Source of the DNA: Undaria pinnatifida
Lineage: Eukaryota; Sar; Phaeophyceae; Laminariales; Alariaceae
Direction: 5' to 3'
DNA: 64,000 nt
Assembly: GCA_012845835.1 (NCBI GenBank)
Contig: JABAKD010000020.1
Location: 496,001 to 560,000, forward strand
The translations under genes and the position numbers were made by a program. The notes under the pieces were generated by a model, which worked only from the letters and a program-made list of their open reading frames with translations, searched no databases and had not been told where the DNA came from. This document shows positions 11,735 to 22,210 of the stretch, piece after piece. Each line of letters opens with the position of its first letter. The first letter of the stretch is position 1.

Positions 11735-12315
11735 GTATTTACCCGGGAATAACCCGTACCCGGGGACTTCTGTGAGTTCTGTACAACCTTACCCGTACCC
11801 GGAACGTCTGTAAGTTCTGTACGACGTTCTTACCCGTACCCCAACTTTCTATTTTCGTTCTGTCTTTAGGGTTCAACACACAAAACCATACCGGGGCATT
11901 TATCCCGGGTATTACCCTACACAGAACTTCTTACTCGGTACTTCTGGGAGTTCTGCACGCCGGTGCCACAAAAACTCGTGGTACGGGTACAGCACGTTTA
12001 TACCTGCCCGAAACTTCTGGAGGTTCTGTACGCGCGTGCCACAATACCCGGTAATTCTGGAAGTTTTGTAAGACTTTCATACCCGTACCCGAAACTTCTG
12101 TGAGTACTGTAAGACCCGTGCCACAATACCCGGAGTACGGGTACAGCATGTATTGTACCCGCCCGGAACTCCTCTAAGTTCTGTGTGCTTGTGCCACAAT
12201 AATACCCGGAACTTCTGGAAGTTCTGTAAGACACCCATACCCGTACCCGAAACTTCTGAAAGTTCTGTAAGACACCCATACCCTTACCCGGAATCCACAA
12301 TCCCTACAGAACTGA
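11735..12315. repeat. Minisatellite-like array, block 2
   Basis: About fifteen imperfect units built from 'cccgtacccg(a/g)aacttctg' and 'aagttctgta(a/c)gac' are separated by 'gtgccacaatacccgg'. It is clearly the same family as 8440-8705. Confidence 0.75.
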
Positions 12316-12899
12316 AGCATGCAAAATATATAATATAAAAAAAATAAGGTCAGGCCTCGGGATGAGCATGTAGAAAACGTTTGCCCTGGGGTGTATATCT
12401 CAAAAACAGCGTAGACAGTTGGACTTTAGTGCGTGAAAATGAAGAAGATACGTTTCCTCCAATTTCACTTACTTGGGGTGTAGTGTAGGATGGAGCTTTG
12501 TCCCTAGATTCTGCTTCATACTGTACTGAACATGGGCAGGTTAAATCTTCGAATTTTCGCTCGAAAAATTCTACAGACATGCCTTCGAGTACCTCCAACT
12601 GGGTCGTGCAAAATGCGGCGCATTTTTTTTCTCGCCCCCGCTTTGAAAAAGCCTGAATATTATTGAAAATATTGAAGGCCTGCCATTGGTCGATACAAGT
12701 TTCGCTAGGGCCCGAGGCCGTGACAAAAAAACTGGCCGTGTCATCATCCTCTTACACTGGTCATGGGGGTCAGTCAGTATGTGATACCATGTACCAGGTA
12801 CTAAATAAGATATTCATTTCACTCTTTCAATCAAAGCGGGTTATATATTTAATTATTAGTATCAGTGCACAGAATGATCATTAGGGAAAATCGCCCTGT
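12316..12899. other. No gene recognised
   Basis: AT-rich with short frames only; no repeat shared with the rest of the window was seen. Confidence 0.4.
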
Positions 12900-12902
12900 T
12901 GA

Positions 12903-14135
12903 GGGCCCAGATTAACCCCTTTAGAGCCCCCAAACCCCTCCCTATACTACTTCCAAGTACTTTTTTTCCAAACAGGAGTTCCAGCTGTAAAGGGGAGCAC
13001 GGAAAAGCGTAATTCGATTTATTTTCGTTATTTCATGAAAATACACGAAAAATTCAACTTTGGGTTCTTATCAAGGAACGGCGTAGTGCGTTCTAGGAAA
13101 TGAAAAAATTCAAAAAATGCGAAGGGTCAACGAACACCCGTCCGTGGGCAATGACCTAGGCGAGCGATGGCTCGCGTCCTCCCCGGAGCGCCGCGGCTAG
13201 CGGCAGATTGTTTTTGCCGGCGGCGGCTTGGAGGCTATGGCTCTAGGCGTCTCTTGGGTGGGCTGGCGTGCGGGTGCGCCTTTCTCTAACGGCAGGTGGA
13301 GACCCACCGTCGAAGGAGTCAAAAATGAACAGGCGCAGGCAAATCCCGCACTACCCGGGGTAAAGACAGCGCAAAAAGAGCTGTCGATTCCTGGGTGGCT
13401 ATCTCACCTTCTTGGTTGAACCTTATAGGGATCAGCCAAAGAAGGCCGGCAAGTTCATAGTGTTGACTAAACCGGAGGGGCGAGGTTGACACAAAGTCTG
13501 CGTTCTGCAGATGGACGAAAACTGGTACACAAACGAAAGTGCATGGAGCTCAAGCTTTTTTTACCCGGATCCCCAGGAGGATCTAGAAAAAAAAAAAAAA
13601 AAACTGGTGCCACCCCGTCGCCCGACACGGGCAGCAGCGACGGGGATATAGCGGTCAAACTTCTGAGCGAAGTCATCATGTGGTTGTTGGTCGTGTAACT
13701 TTCGAGGTGCAGAGCGACGAAAAACTGGGTTTGCGGCGGTCTCGATTGTTTTCGAAGCGTCGCAGGCGGTCTACGCTGTGCTAAGGACCTTGGGAGGCCG
13801 CGCTGCGGCTGCTCCGGTGGTCCTACCTCTCGCAAATGGTGGCTTCTCGCCTCTCAATCAGTCGACGACATGGCACCAATTCGCGTGGCCGGCTTCGGTT
13901 ACGCAGAACAAGCCATGTCTAGGTGGACAAACTCCCCAAATTGAATTTCGATTTTCGACTAAATTCGACCGTGAAAGTCTTTTTTTACTTCTTGGTTAAA
14001 TTTGATTTTTCGCAGTAATTCTGAGAAGCCTGCTTGGTGATTCATTATCCGACCAATCAGATGCAAATTAAATAAATTAAATTCTTTGAAAAAAATCGAA
14101 ATGTGATTTTGCAAGTTCCTCGTTAATTCGGGCCC
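12903..14135 (+). mobile_element. TIR DNA transposon 'GGGCCC', copy 1 (with nested SINE)
   Basis: The element begins GGGCCCAGATTAAC and ends GTTAATTCGGGCCC. It is flanked on both sides by TGA (12900-12902 and 14136-14138). The right terminal region (aaaaaatcgaaatgtgattttgcaagttcctcg) matches the inverted ends of copy 2. The interior is collinear with copy 2 read on the opposite strand, apart from a 335-bp insertion at 13269-13603. The left terminus is more diverged beyond the first 14 bases. No intact transposase is present; internal frames of 60-122 codons are stop-bounded and may be remnants. It is non-autonomous, with superfamily uncertain (3-bp TNA target duplication suggests PIF/Harbinger-like). 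Confidence 0.7.
13269..13603 (+). mobile_element. SINE-like insertion with poly(A) inside transposon copy 1
   Basis: Copy 2 of the host transposon lacks this segment, so the empty site is known. The insert ends in an 18-base A-run (13586-13603) and is flanked by ctggcg (13263-13268) and ctggtg (13604-13609), a probable target duplication. Its interior shares 'cccgcactacccgg' and 'gggtggctatctcacc' with the SINE arms at 31303 and 33332, so it is probably a distant relative of that family. The longest frame has no recognisable protein. Confidence 0.7.
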
Positions 14136-14332
14136 TGACCCTGACAACCTCCAGGGGAGTCACCGACCTAGACTAGATCTTTCATGAGGATCAAATATGT
14201 ACCACGCGCGAACGACCTTCCGAAAATTTTGTGCAACTACTTGTGTACCTGGTATCATATTAAATTAGCGAAATACGCATGTACCACGCAACTTGCAAAG
14301 TCGAGTTTTAATCATTAAATCGGTCGTACTCA

Positions 14333-15144
14333 GGGCCCATATTAACGAGGAACTTGCCAAATCGAATTTCGATTTTTTTTTATAGAATTTAATTTAATTT
14401 GCATCTGATTGGTCAAGAAATGAATCACCAAGCAGGCATTCTCAGAATTATTACGAAAAACCAAATTCAACAAAGAAGTAAAAAAAGACTTTCTCGGTCG
14501 AATTTAGTCGAAAATCAAAATTGAATTTAGGGAGTTTGTCCACCTAGACATGGCTTGTTCTGTGTAACCGAAGCCGGCCACGCGAAATGGTGCCATGTCG
14601 TCGGCTGATTGAGAGGCGAAAAGCCAACATTGCGAGAGGTAGGACCACCGGAGCAGCTGCAGCGCGGCCTCCGAAGGTCCTTAGCACAGCGTAGACCGGC
14701 TGCGACGCTTTGAAAGCAACCGAGACCGCCGCAAACCCAGTTTTTCGTCGGCCTGCACGTCGAAAGTAACACGACCAACTACCACATGATGACTTCGCTC
14801 AGAAGTTCGACCGCTATATCCCCGTCGCTGCTGCCCGTGTCGGGCGGCGGGGTGGCGCCAGCCCATCCAAGAGATACCTAGAGCCATAGCCTCCAAGCCG
14901 CTACCGGCCAAAAGAATCTGCGGCTAGCCGCGGCGCTCCGGGGAGGACGCGAGCCATCGCTCGCCTCGGTCGTTGCCCATGGGTGTTCGTTGACCCTTTT
15001 GCGTTTTTTGAATTTTTTTATTTCCTAGAACGCACTGCGCCGTTCCTTGATAAGAACCAAAGTTGAATTTTTCGTGTATTTTTCATGAAATAAAAAAAAA
15101 AAAATCGAAATTCGATTTTGCAAGTTCCTCGTTAATTCGGGCCC
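14333..15144 (-). mobile_element. TIR DNA transposon 'GGGCCC', copy 2
   Basis: It is 812 bp with terminal inverted repeats of about 45 bp: GGGCCCATATTAACGAGGAA at the left is mirrored by ttcctcgttaattcgggccc at the right, followed inward by AATCGAATTTCGATTTTT-like sequence. The flanks are TCA (14330-14332) and TCA (15145-15147). It lies inverted relative to copy 1 with a 197-bp spacer, so together they form a large imperfect inverted repeat. No intact transposase. Confidence 0.8.
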
Positions 15145-15147
15145 TCA

Positions 15148-15925
15148 CAGCTGACGTTCTTCAATTTTTACAGAATTCACTCTTTGACTCTTGAATTAAA
15201 CTCGAACGATCCCAAACAGCAAGCCGCAAGACAGGGGGTTATAAATCTTGCGAGGGGGGCTTTTTGGTTGAAGTTGATCCTGTATCCTGCAAGCAGCAAG
15301 CCAGTTTTCATTGATTGCCCCCCACACCCCACCCGCCCCACACAACGATATCACTTCCCCCTCCGAACGCTCTACATCAATCACCACCCAGCCCTGTAGG
15401 GCACGGACACGAGGTAGAAGATGCGGCTGCGCCACCATAGCTAGGCCGGGAGGGCCCTCTCTCGGCTGTGCTGTGGTGGGCTACTACTACCACAGCAGCT
15501 GCAGCTGCTGTGTCTTCTTCGCGTTTGTCGCCATACACACCCGTGCTCTTGTCTTTGGTTGTGTGTGTCGCCACACGCCCGCCCTTGTTTTACTCATCAT
15601 CATGTATGTGTCTCGCGTTTTCCGTGTTACTACAATCGTGCGTAGCCGCGTCCTAGCGGCAGATGGCAACCACGTGTGAAAGGCTGCCGGACAGCAGCAC
15701 TGGTGAAGTTCTGTGAAGGTGCGCGCACGTGCGTGCGCACACGGTGGCACTACTCCAAAATGCATCTCGAGGACTGCTCACACAAAAGACGAATGCCGTC
15801 TGTCCCCCAGTTTTTAGGACACAACACCCCGATCTACGAAGAAGGCACATTGATTTCTGCTGTCACAGCAGTTATGCAAGAATGTTGCCGGAAATTTCCG
15901 CCAAGAATTTTCCCAGAAAATCGTG
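15148..15925. other. No gene recognised
   Basis: Overlapping frames on both strands carry no known motif. There is a run of 'ctgctgt/cagcagct' words near 15490, but nothing supports a gene. Confidence 0.35.
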
Positions 15926-15929
15926 GTGG

Positions 15930-16480
15930 GCATACTTAGTGATGAAAAAAAAAGGTTTCCAATTACATTGCAGGCATTGTTCCTATCGGACCTGGAAGGC
16001 GTTATACACTCTCGATTTACTCTACAACCACCCTATAAAAAAAATGGAAGTGCAACGAAAAATTTACACTACAACCACCCCCTTTTATTGCGAGCGGCAT
16101 TCGTGGGGGAGAGAATTTCGGGTTTTTTACTTGAACCAGCCTGCAACTTCGGCGGCTTCGGGCCAGGTCCAACGCCGCAACGCCACCTATCCGCTTAAAC
16201 GAGGATTGGTCGCGCGTGAAGCATGCGTCGTTGAGAAAGCACAACGCACAAACAGCTTCCAACAACTTTCGACTGCCATTCAGCAACAAACAGCACGCCC
16301 TAGGACCGACCGCCTCCAAAAAGGGCACAAAACTTCATCAAAATCGACTCGACAAACGATAAAATCGACTCGACTGATAACAAGGAGGCCTAGGAAAACA
16401 AACCCAGTCGAAACGATTGGTCGAAAGAAGTCAATCAAGTTCAGTCGGAAAAGGCCCTTTCCGACTTGTTTAGTCTAAGA
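15930..16480. mobile_element. Non-autonomous 'cagtcgaaa' repeat, copy 2
   Basis: The right end ('tcgactcgactgataa', 'cccagtcgaaacgattggtcgaaa', 'cagtcggaaaaggccc') parallels 60060-60160. The block 16090-16200 matches 8200-8280 in inverse orientation. It lies just downstream of the bHLH exon, in what would be that gene's first intron. The 249-codon frame across it is a by-product. Confidence 0.5.
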
Positions 16481-16551
16481 AGGAATTGGCCTAAATGAGA
16501 GTCAACGGTGGGACGGTGGCAAGCAAATGACCGACGGTGACCGCGACTTGC

Positions 16552-16965
16552 CTTCAACTTGTCGATAACGTCGCTGATTTTCTGGGCCCGCTGCTGCTCG
16601 CGCCCATTCCTCGCTGCGCGCGTTGAATTATGCGCAATCGCCAGCATATCTTCTGCCTTCCCGCCGCCATTGTTGTTGTTGCTGCTGCTGGCGCCGGCCA
16701 GCACGTCGAAAGCTCCCGCGCCAGGCACACAGAGCGTTCCGTATCCGATGCCGTCGGCTACGTTGGGGAATGCCATGGCCGCCGGGGGAGGGTAGGCGCC
16801 GACCGGTGGGGCAGCTGGCTGTTGGTTGGATAGCTCGGGGAAGCCTCCGTCCCAGTCGACGTTAATCCTGGGAAGTGTTGGCAGGGTTTGAAGGGAGTTC
16901 ATGTCGACCGCGAGATCGGGGTCGAAGAGATTGAGGCCATCTTGGCCCGTCGCACCGTAGTCCAT
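16552..16965 (-). CDS. bHLH-type transcription factor, first coding exon
   Basis: The frame from ATG at 16965 (MDYGATGQDGLNLFDPDL) gives 138 codons. It has an acidic N-terminus, then a Pro/Ala-rich middle (QQPAAPPVGAYPPPAAMAF), an Asn run (SSSNNNNGGG), and ends with a basic region plus first helix: RAARNGREQQRAQKISDVID. The RxxREQxRxxKI spacing is typical of a bHLH DNA-binding region. Helix 1 is cut at KLK, where AAG|GCAAGT would be a consensus GC-type donor, so loop and helix 2 must lie in a downstream exon that I could not place. An in-frame ATG at 17088 would add 41 Arg/Ser-rich residues, probably 5' UTR. The likely product is a nuclear regulator binding E-box-like DNA as a dimer. Targets are unknown. 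Confidence 0.6.
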
Positions 16966-17356
16966 AGTTTTATTGTCACGTCTGGAGCGGGCGAGAGGCC
17001 GAGAGCGAGCGCAAGAGCGAGCGACAGAGAGAGGGACGGTGTGTATGGTACGCAACCGTTCTAGCAGCAGTCCGGATGCCCTTATCAAAGAATATCATGG
17101 ACGTTAGAAAACAAGGTACCTGATCCTGGTACAGCAGTACATAGCAGTAGCCAGTAGCTGCTACAGCGTAACAAGAGAGGAAAAAAAGGTCAAGTACTCG
17201 CAGAGCGAAAAAAAGGATCGCAGAACGCAATTCGAAGAAGGTGTTGCTTTCTGGAGTGCGGCTCGGTAGTCGAGTGCTTCTAAGGGTTCGCGCGGGGAGC
17301 CTTTTAATTAGGCGGGCTAGGTGGCGGCTGTGGTGGCTGTTACCCCATCGAGGCAC

Positions 17357-17359
<3 letters not shown>

Positions 17360-17387
<28 letters not shown>

Positions 17388-17395
17388 AGCCGCGA
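17360..17395. repeat. CTG/CAG trinucleotide tract
   Basis: About ten CTG/TTG triplets. In a minus-strand frame this reads as ten consecutive Gln, but that frame has no other support. Confidence 0.8.
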
Positions 17396-18061
17396 CCGGA
17401 ATACAGCTTCACCGGGGTTATTACAGAAGTAGGTGAAACCATCTGTGCTGGCGTTCAACGAGATGGTGTGCCACATCACCCGCTTCAAAATCACGATTCC
17501 ATCTTCGAACTGAAAAGCTATCACTCACCGTCGCCGCCATTCTGCGGTTCTCTAGGGCCATTTCCGTCCGGCCCCGATCCTAATACCCTTGCCGTAGCTC
17601 GTTCGGCAGAGCGCCCGAGGTTCGACGCTGACAAGGTCGATTGATTCGTGTGCGCTACGCGCGATGGGTATCAATATGCATGGACCAATAAAGAGCAAAG
17701 CAGCCACAGCAACTCCAGAAATTTGTGCCGTCTGGAAGCTGCGAGCCATGCCCAAGCGCGAAACTTACCCGATTGCGGTATCCCGCTAGTAGTCTCTGCT
17801 CTCAGTTGGAAGGAGTTTGAACGGCTGCTACTGTTGATGCTGTTGTTGTTGTTGATGCTGCTGCTCCTGCTGCTGCCGCTGTCTGTCTGTCTGTAGTCTC
17901 CACTCCCTGAACGACAGACAACAGAGACCTACCAAGCCAGCAGCCGGCGTCATCCCGCCCGGTGCCGGTTCAGTTCGAATAGGCCACACGTCATGTCTGA
18001 CATGGCAGCACGCTTGCAACTTCAGGTGAAAAAATCACCAATAGACCGACCACAAAAAAAA

Positions 18062-18069
18062 ATAATTCC

Positions 18070-18105
<36 letters not shown>

Positions 18106-18128
18106 TGTTCTCCGTTCTCCGTTTTACG
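18062..18128 (+). repeat. Heptanucleotide array (CCGTTCT)n
   Basis: Eight or nine near-perfect tandem copies, with single-base variants in the middle and at the end. Confidence 0.85.
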
Positions 18129-18295
18129 TCCTCCGTTCTCTTGGTTTCGCTGTTCCCGCACAAAAAGAAATATTTTCGAAATTATAGGGACCATATAGGG
18201 ACCGTTCAAGACCATTTAACATTAAAATTTTAGGCGCCATCCGCAAACAAGCGATACGTATTTCCTGCGGAGACCCGAAATACTATCCTTATTAA

Positions 18296-20016
18296 TTAAT
18301 ACGCTAAGGATGGTCGTGAAGGTGGTCGTGACGTTTTGGATCTTTGAAAAATATCTTGGTTAAAACATCCTTATTACGCTAAGGATGGTCGTGAAGGTGG
18401 TCGTGACGTTTTGGATCTTTGAAAAATATCTTGGTTAAAACACCCCCCCCAAAAAAGCGGCGACTCCCGAGCTCCACTCGGCCTCAGGCGGCCTCGCGGT
18501 GCCGCCACGTCCCATCCGCACAGCAGCACTACGACATGCCGGCGAAAGAACGGCCGTCGGTGCCCCACCTCGGCGAGGGGGGAGCGTGGAAATCGCCCTC
18601 CCGGGGACGGCTCGCTTGCCCCCCCCCTGCTTTTTCTTCGTCGCTGCCTGCTAATTTTTTTTTTTCGAACTCCCAACTATATTGTGAGGAAGACTAAAAA
18701 TGTTGAACAACAAATGCTACTCGAGTTATTGCTTTTTGGCCACTTGGGCCATGGACACAGCCATGGACACGAGACCACAAGCGCGCCTGCGTCAACAGCA
18801 ATCACACAACACCAGGACCAAACACAGCAGCGTCCAGCCGTCGCCGCTCGCCGTGCGCAGAATTGGCAAAGCGAGCGCTTTTGGCTTGGCCTAACCAGCC
18901 CGAGAGCATTGTAACCAACAAATCGGCTGCTGCTCGCCTGTCAGGTGTATTGCTCTAGGTACTGCTGCATTGCTGCACTGCTGTACTGGGTAGGTTCGTG
19001 GGTGCATGGTGGGTGGTGTTCTGCTGTGCTGTACGTACTACTGCACTGCTGTTCTGATGTACGTACTGCTGCACTGCTGTTCTGATGTACGTACTGCTGC
19101 ACTGCTGTTCTGCTGTATGTAGTAAAGGTTTGGTCGGTGGATGGGTGAAGCGTGCACTGCGTCGTCCGTGGTGGGTGGGTGGGCCGTTCTGTACGTGGGA
19201 GTCTTTTTTTTGCTGTTTCCTGTTTCATAAGAACCAACCAACTAACTGCGCCCCGCGTACCAGGTGTATACTGCTGTATGTACTGCTGCACAGCTGTTCT
19301 GATGTACGTACTGCTGCATGCACTGCTGTTCTGCTGTGCTGTACGTACTGCGGCACTGCTGTTCTGCTGTATGTAGTAAAGGTTTGGTCGGTGGGTGGGT
19401 GGAGGGTGCACTGCGTCGTCCGTGGTGAGTGGGTGGACCGTTCTGTACGCGGGAGTCTGTTTTTTTGCTGTTTCCTGTTTCATAAGAACCAACCAACCAA
19501 CTGCGCCCCGCGTACCAGGTGTATACTGCAGCAGCTGTAAGTACTGCTGCACGGGTGTTCTGATGTACGGACTGCTGCACTGCTGTTCTGCTGTATGTAG
19601 TAAAGGTTTGGTCGGTGGGTGGGTGGAGGGTGCACTGCGTTGTCCGTGGTTGGTGGGTGGGCCGTTCTGTACGTGGGAGTCTTTTTGCGTCCTGTGGGAG
19701 ATGAACCCTTTTTTTTGTTTCTACAATTAAATACCGGCCTCCCACTCACTGGTGCTTGGGAGTACCACCGTCCCCACTGCTGCACTCCTCTGTCCTTTAC
19801 TACCGTACGTACTACTGCTGCCGTGTTATCTTTTTTGTTTTGCAAAACTTACATACAGAGGATGATACCTTTATTTACTAGCGTACGTACGGCGGCATTG
19901 TCGTACTGCCCTGTTATTATTTTGTTATTTTAGTACTTAATACAGAGAATACAGCACCAATTTGTTTTTGTCCGCCATACCGGCCGGCAACTGGCATATT
20001 TCGGGAGTACCACTAG
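18296..20016 (+). repeat. 1.6-1.7-kb dispersed repeat, copy A
   Basis: It starts with 'acgctaaggatggtcgtga' (duplicated here at about 18300 and 18373) and ends 'tttcgggagtaccactag'. It is nearly collinear with 47576-49140 in the same orientation. Inside are a GC-rich first part and then three tandem units of about 225-255 bp, marked by 'agtaaaggtttggtcggtgg' at 19121, 19375 and 19599. The Cys/Val-rich and Thr/Gln-rich frames here are repeat translations, not proteins. I found neither TIRs nor a tail, so the class is unknown. Confidence 0.85.
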
Positions 20017-20028
20017 TTATTATTAAAA

Positions 20029-20045
20029 AAACCCTAACCCTACCC
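20029..20045 (-). repeat. Short C-strand telomere-like repeat
   Basis: 'accctaaccctaccctaa' is two to three CCCTAA-type units. It lies about 210 bp left of the TTAGGG array and points the opposite way. Confidence 0.7.
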
Positions 20046-20156
20046 TAAATTATAGCAAAAAGAAAAGAATTGGGGAAACGATGGGAAACGTAATATAAAA
20101 CGCGTGGAACGCGAAAAAGAAAAAAAACGACCCCAAAAAGCCCACCAGGCGTATAA

Positions 20157-20466
20157 TTGCACGTACGTGCAACGTTTTTAGAATTGCACGTAAACTCAGT
20201 ACAACCCCTGCCGACCTCGAGAGAAGAACGAGAGCCCCCCAAAGGATTGGGTTGGGGTTAGGGTTAGGGTTAGGGTTAGGTTTAGGGTTAGGGTTAGGTT
20301 TAGGGTTAGGGTTGGGGTTAGGGTTAGGGTCGTGTCTGGGGTCGGCATGGGTCTGGGCAGCGTAACCGTCGTTTTGTTGTGCGGACCAGGACATAGGGAG
20401 CCGCCATACATAAAATCGCTATTGAATCCACGTGCAAATCTGAAAAACCTTGCACGTACGTGCAAT
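20157..20466. repeat. Palindrome-bearing inverted repeat around telomeric array
   Basis: The 16-bp perfect palindrome TTGCACGTACGTGCAA occurs at 20157-20172 and 20451-20466. Beyond it, the left side reads (c)gttttt..aattgcacgt and the right side read on the minus strand gives (g)gttttt..atttgcacgt. The two flanks are therefore inverted copies with the telomeric tract between them. Confidence 0.75.
20250..20331 (+). repeat. Interstitial telomeric repeat (TTAGGG)n
   Basis: About 13 units, mainly TTAGGG with some TTTAGGG and TTGGGG variants. The array is internal, with ordinary sequence on both sides. It indicates that TTAGGG is probably the host telomere repeat and that this locus once received telomeric DNA (break repair or an old end). 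Confidence 0.9.
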
Positions 20467-21067
20467 TTCACGGGAGCCCCAAAAAGCCTGAAAATCTTGA
20501 CGAACAAAAATAACAACGATAAACGCGGTGGATTTTTTTTCGCGCTCCATCCAAACGACGCGCTTGGTCGCTTTATTAGGGGGTGTAGAGCTTCACAGAG
20601 TGGCAATCCGAGCAAAACTCAGACCTCCGGAGGGTTGACAATGAACGTTACCCTGGCTGCCCAGCCGAGAGAGGTCATGAAGAGCGGCAAGTATGAGCGC
20701 AAACTCGATTATTTCGGCGACCGCGAGTATGTGGTGGAACACTCTTGGAAAAAGCACCCGAAAGGACTTCAGCTGAACTAAAGAGCTGCTTGGTGCGGGA
20801 CGGGAGGAGAGGGAAAGCCGTCCCACCAGCGTGGTCAACAAAATCGAAGCTTTGTCTGCTGCAGGCAAGGCTGCGGCTGAAGAACTCGTGGCAGTGCGTC
20901 GAGAAAAACACGTCAAATCCCATCCCGAAGCGCGACGACCGAGGCGCAGCGTCGAGGTCGAGGCATGCCCAATAACTGCAGCGGTGCGCGATGGGGATTA
21001 TGTCGCAACGAGGACCCGCGGCGCAATTTCGACGACTACACCAATCGCTTCGCCAACCGACAAAGAG

Positions 21068-21747
21068 GTATGTAAGATTATTGATATCAAGCGGCACAGT
21101 CAGTGTGTGAGACAACCTGTGCTTGTCTTTCTGTCCAAAGCAGCAGCGTGTGCCACGGGCTACTTCACTGCTGTGTGAATCAATCTTGTGTGTGTTACTT
21201 CTGTATGCTTCGTACAGGTACGTACCTACTCGTACGAATGTAAGTTGCTTGGTTGAGACTTTCGTGTAAGGCCTTGAGGACATGTACTCGTGGAATACCG
21301 ACTGAGCGACGCGCTCTGTGTGTGAGACAAACCGTGGCTTGTCTTCGTGCCCACAGCAGCAGCGTGTGTCAATTAGGGTTCTTTGCTGTTGTATGTATCT
21401 ATGTCGCGTGTATGTTTAGATCGTATCTCACAGCAGCAGTGCGCTTTTAATACTCTTCTTGCGAGTTGTGTTGCTGTTAGAGTGTGCACGATCTGCCAAG
21501 TAGTCGACGCGACGTAGTATGCCGACTACTCCGTCGAACCTCTGGTTGAGATCTTACGTTTAGGGTCAGCAAGGTTTATACACGCACTCGTAGAGTACTG
21601 GGTGCTGCTCGTGCTGCAGTATTTACAGAGTCACCGTCCTTATCTCTGGTGTTGTACTCATGCCTACAAGCACGTTGAAGTGTTGATTGCTCCGCCATCA
21701 GTGTTGCTGACCTCCGAACTGGCTGTTGTGTGGTGTGTCGCTCACAG
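21068..21747 (+). other. Candidate intron in DDE-like gene
   Basis: Donor GAG|GTATGT and acceptor ctcacag|GAG are both phase 0 and join TDKE to EEEEDW. The interior is rich in 'cagcagcgtgtg' and 'gtgtgagacaa(c)c' phrases that occur twice, so it contains its own small duplication. Confidence 0.5.
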
Positions 21748-22210
21748 GAGGAAGAGGAAGACTGGAGAAAGCAGTCTGCGCCAATGTTCGTGGAAGCGAT
21801 GAAAAGCATGGCGACGGATAACGTGGTGGGTTTGTTGGAATCTTTGGGTATGAAGGCTGGGAAAGACATGCGCCAGAGGTTCGAAGTCATGGATGTGGAA
21901 GCCGCATTGGCGACCGCGTTGAAGGGAGCCTTGAGGAACGCAAGCATGATAAACAACACCAACAAGGGGAGTGAAACGTGGCAGACAATTCTTACGGCTG
22001 CCGCACACGACGACGGCGACGAGCCTTCAACAGTGACGGGCAAACGCAAGGCCGACTATCTCGAGGTTCGCCAGAACTTGTTCTCTGAGGCACTTCATCG
22101 GGCGCTGCAGTTGCAAGTCGAGTTGACCCCGGACGCCGCAATCGCTGCTGGAACCTACTGGTACAAGCCTCGTACTAGGAGGAGAGACGCGTCCAGTCCA
22201 GACGGTTGAC

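Larger units (their letters stand above)
16966..18295. other. Upstream region of bHLH gene; CAG and TTCTCCG repeats
   Basis: This is fairly GC-rich sequence with pyrimidine-rich stretches, probably promoter/5' UTR of the bHLH gene. It contains a (CTG)n-type tract at about 17360-17395, which on the minus strand could encode a glutamine run. A second trinucleotide-rich tract lies at 17826-17880, and a heptamer array (ccgttct)n at 18062-18125. No additional gene is convincing. Confidence 0.4.

Noticed and set aside
8440-12315. CRISPR-like regular repeats
   Set aside because: Units are imperfect, vary in length and have no unique spacers of constant size; the genome is eukaryotic. Called minisatellite.
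15729-16478. 249-codon plus-strand frame
   Set aside because: It spans a non-autonomous repeat whose other copies (7.6 and 59.4 kb) are not open in the same frame.
16976-17524. Gln-run protein upstream of the bHLH exon
   Set aside because: Frame overlaps the bHLH start region in another frame, and the run of ten Gln comes from a CAG microsatellite. Best seen as 5' UTR/promoter.
18941-19933. Several frames of 100-203 codons on both strands (and equivalents at 48109-49180)
   Set aside because: They are translations of the 220-255-bp tandem units within the dispersed repeat, rich in SSAAV/CCTAV words, with no conserved domain and different frames in the two repeat copies.
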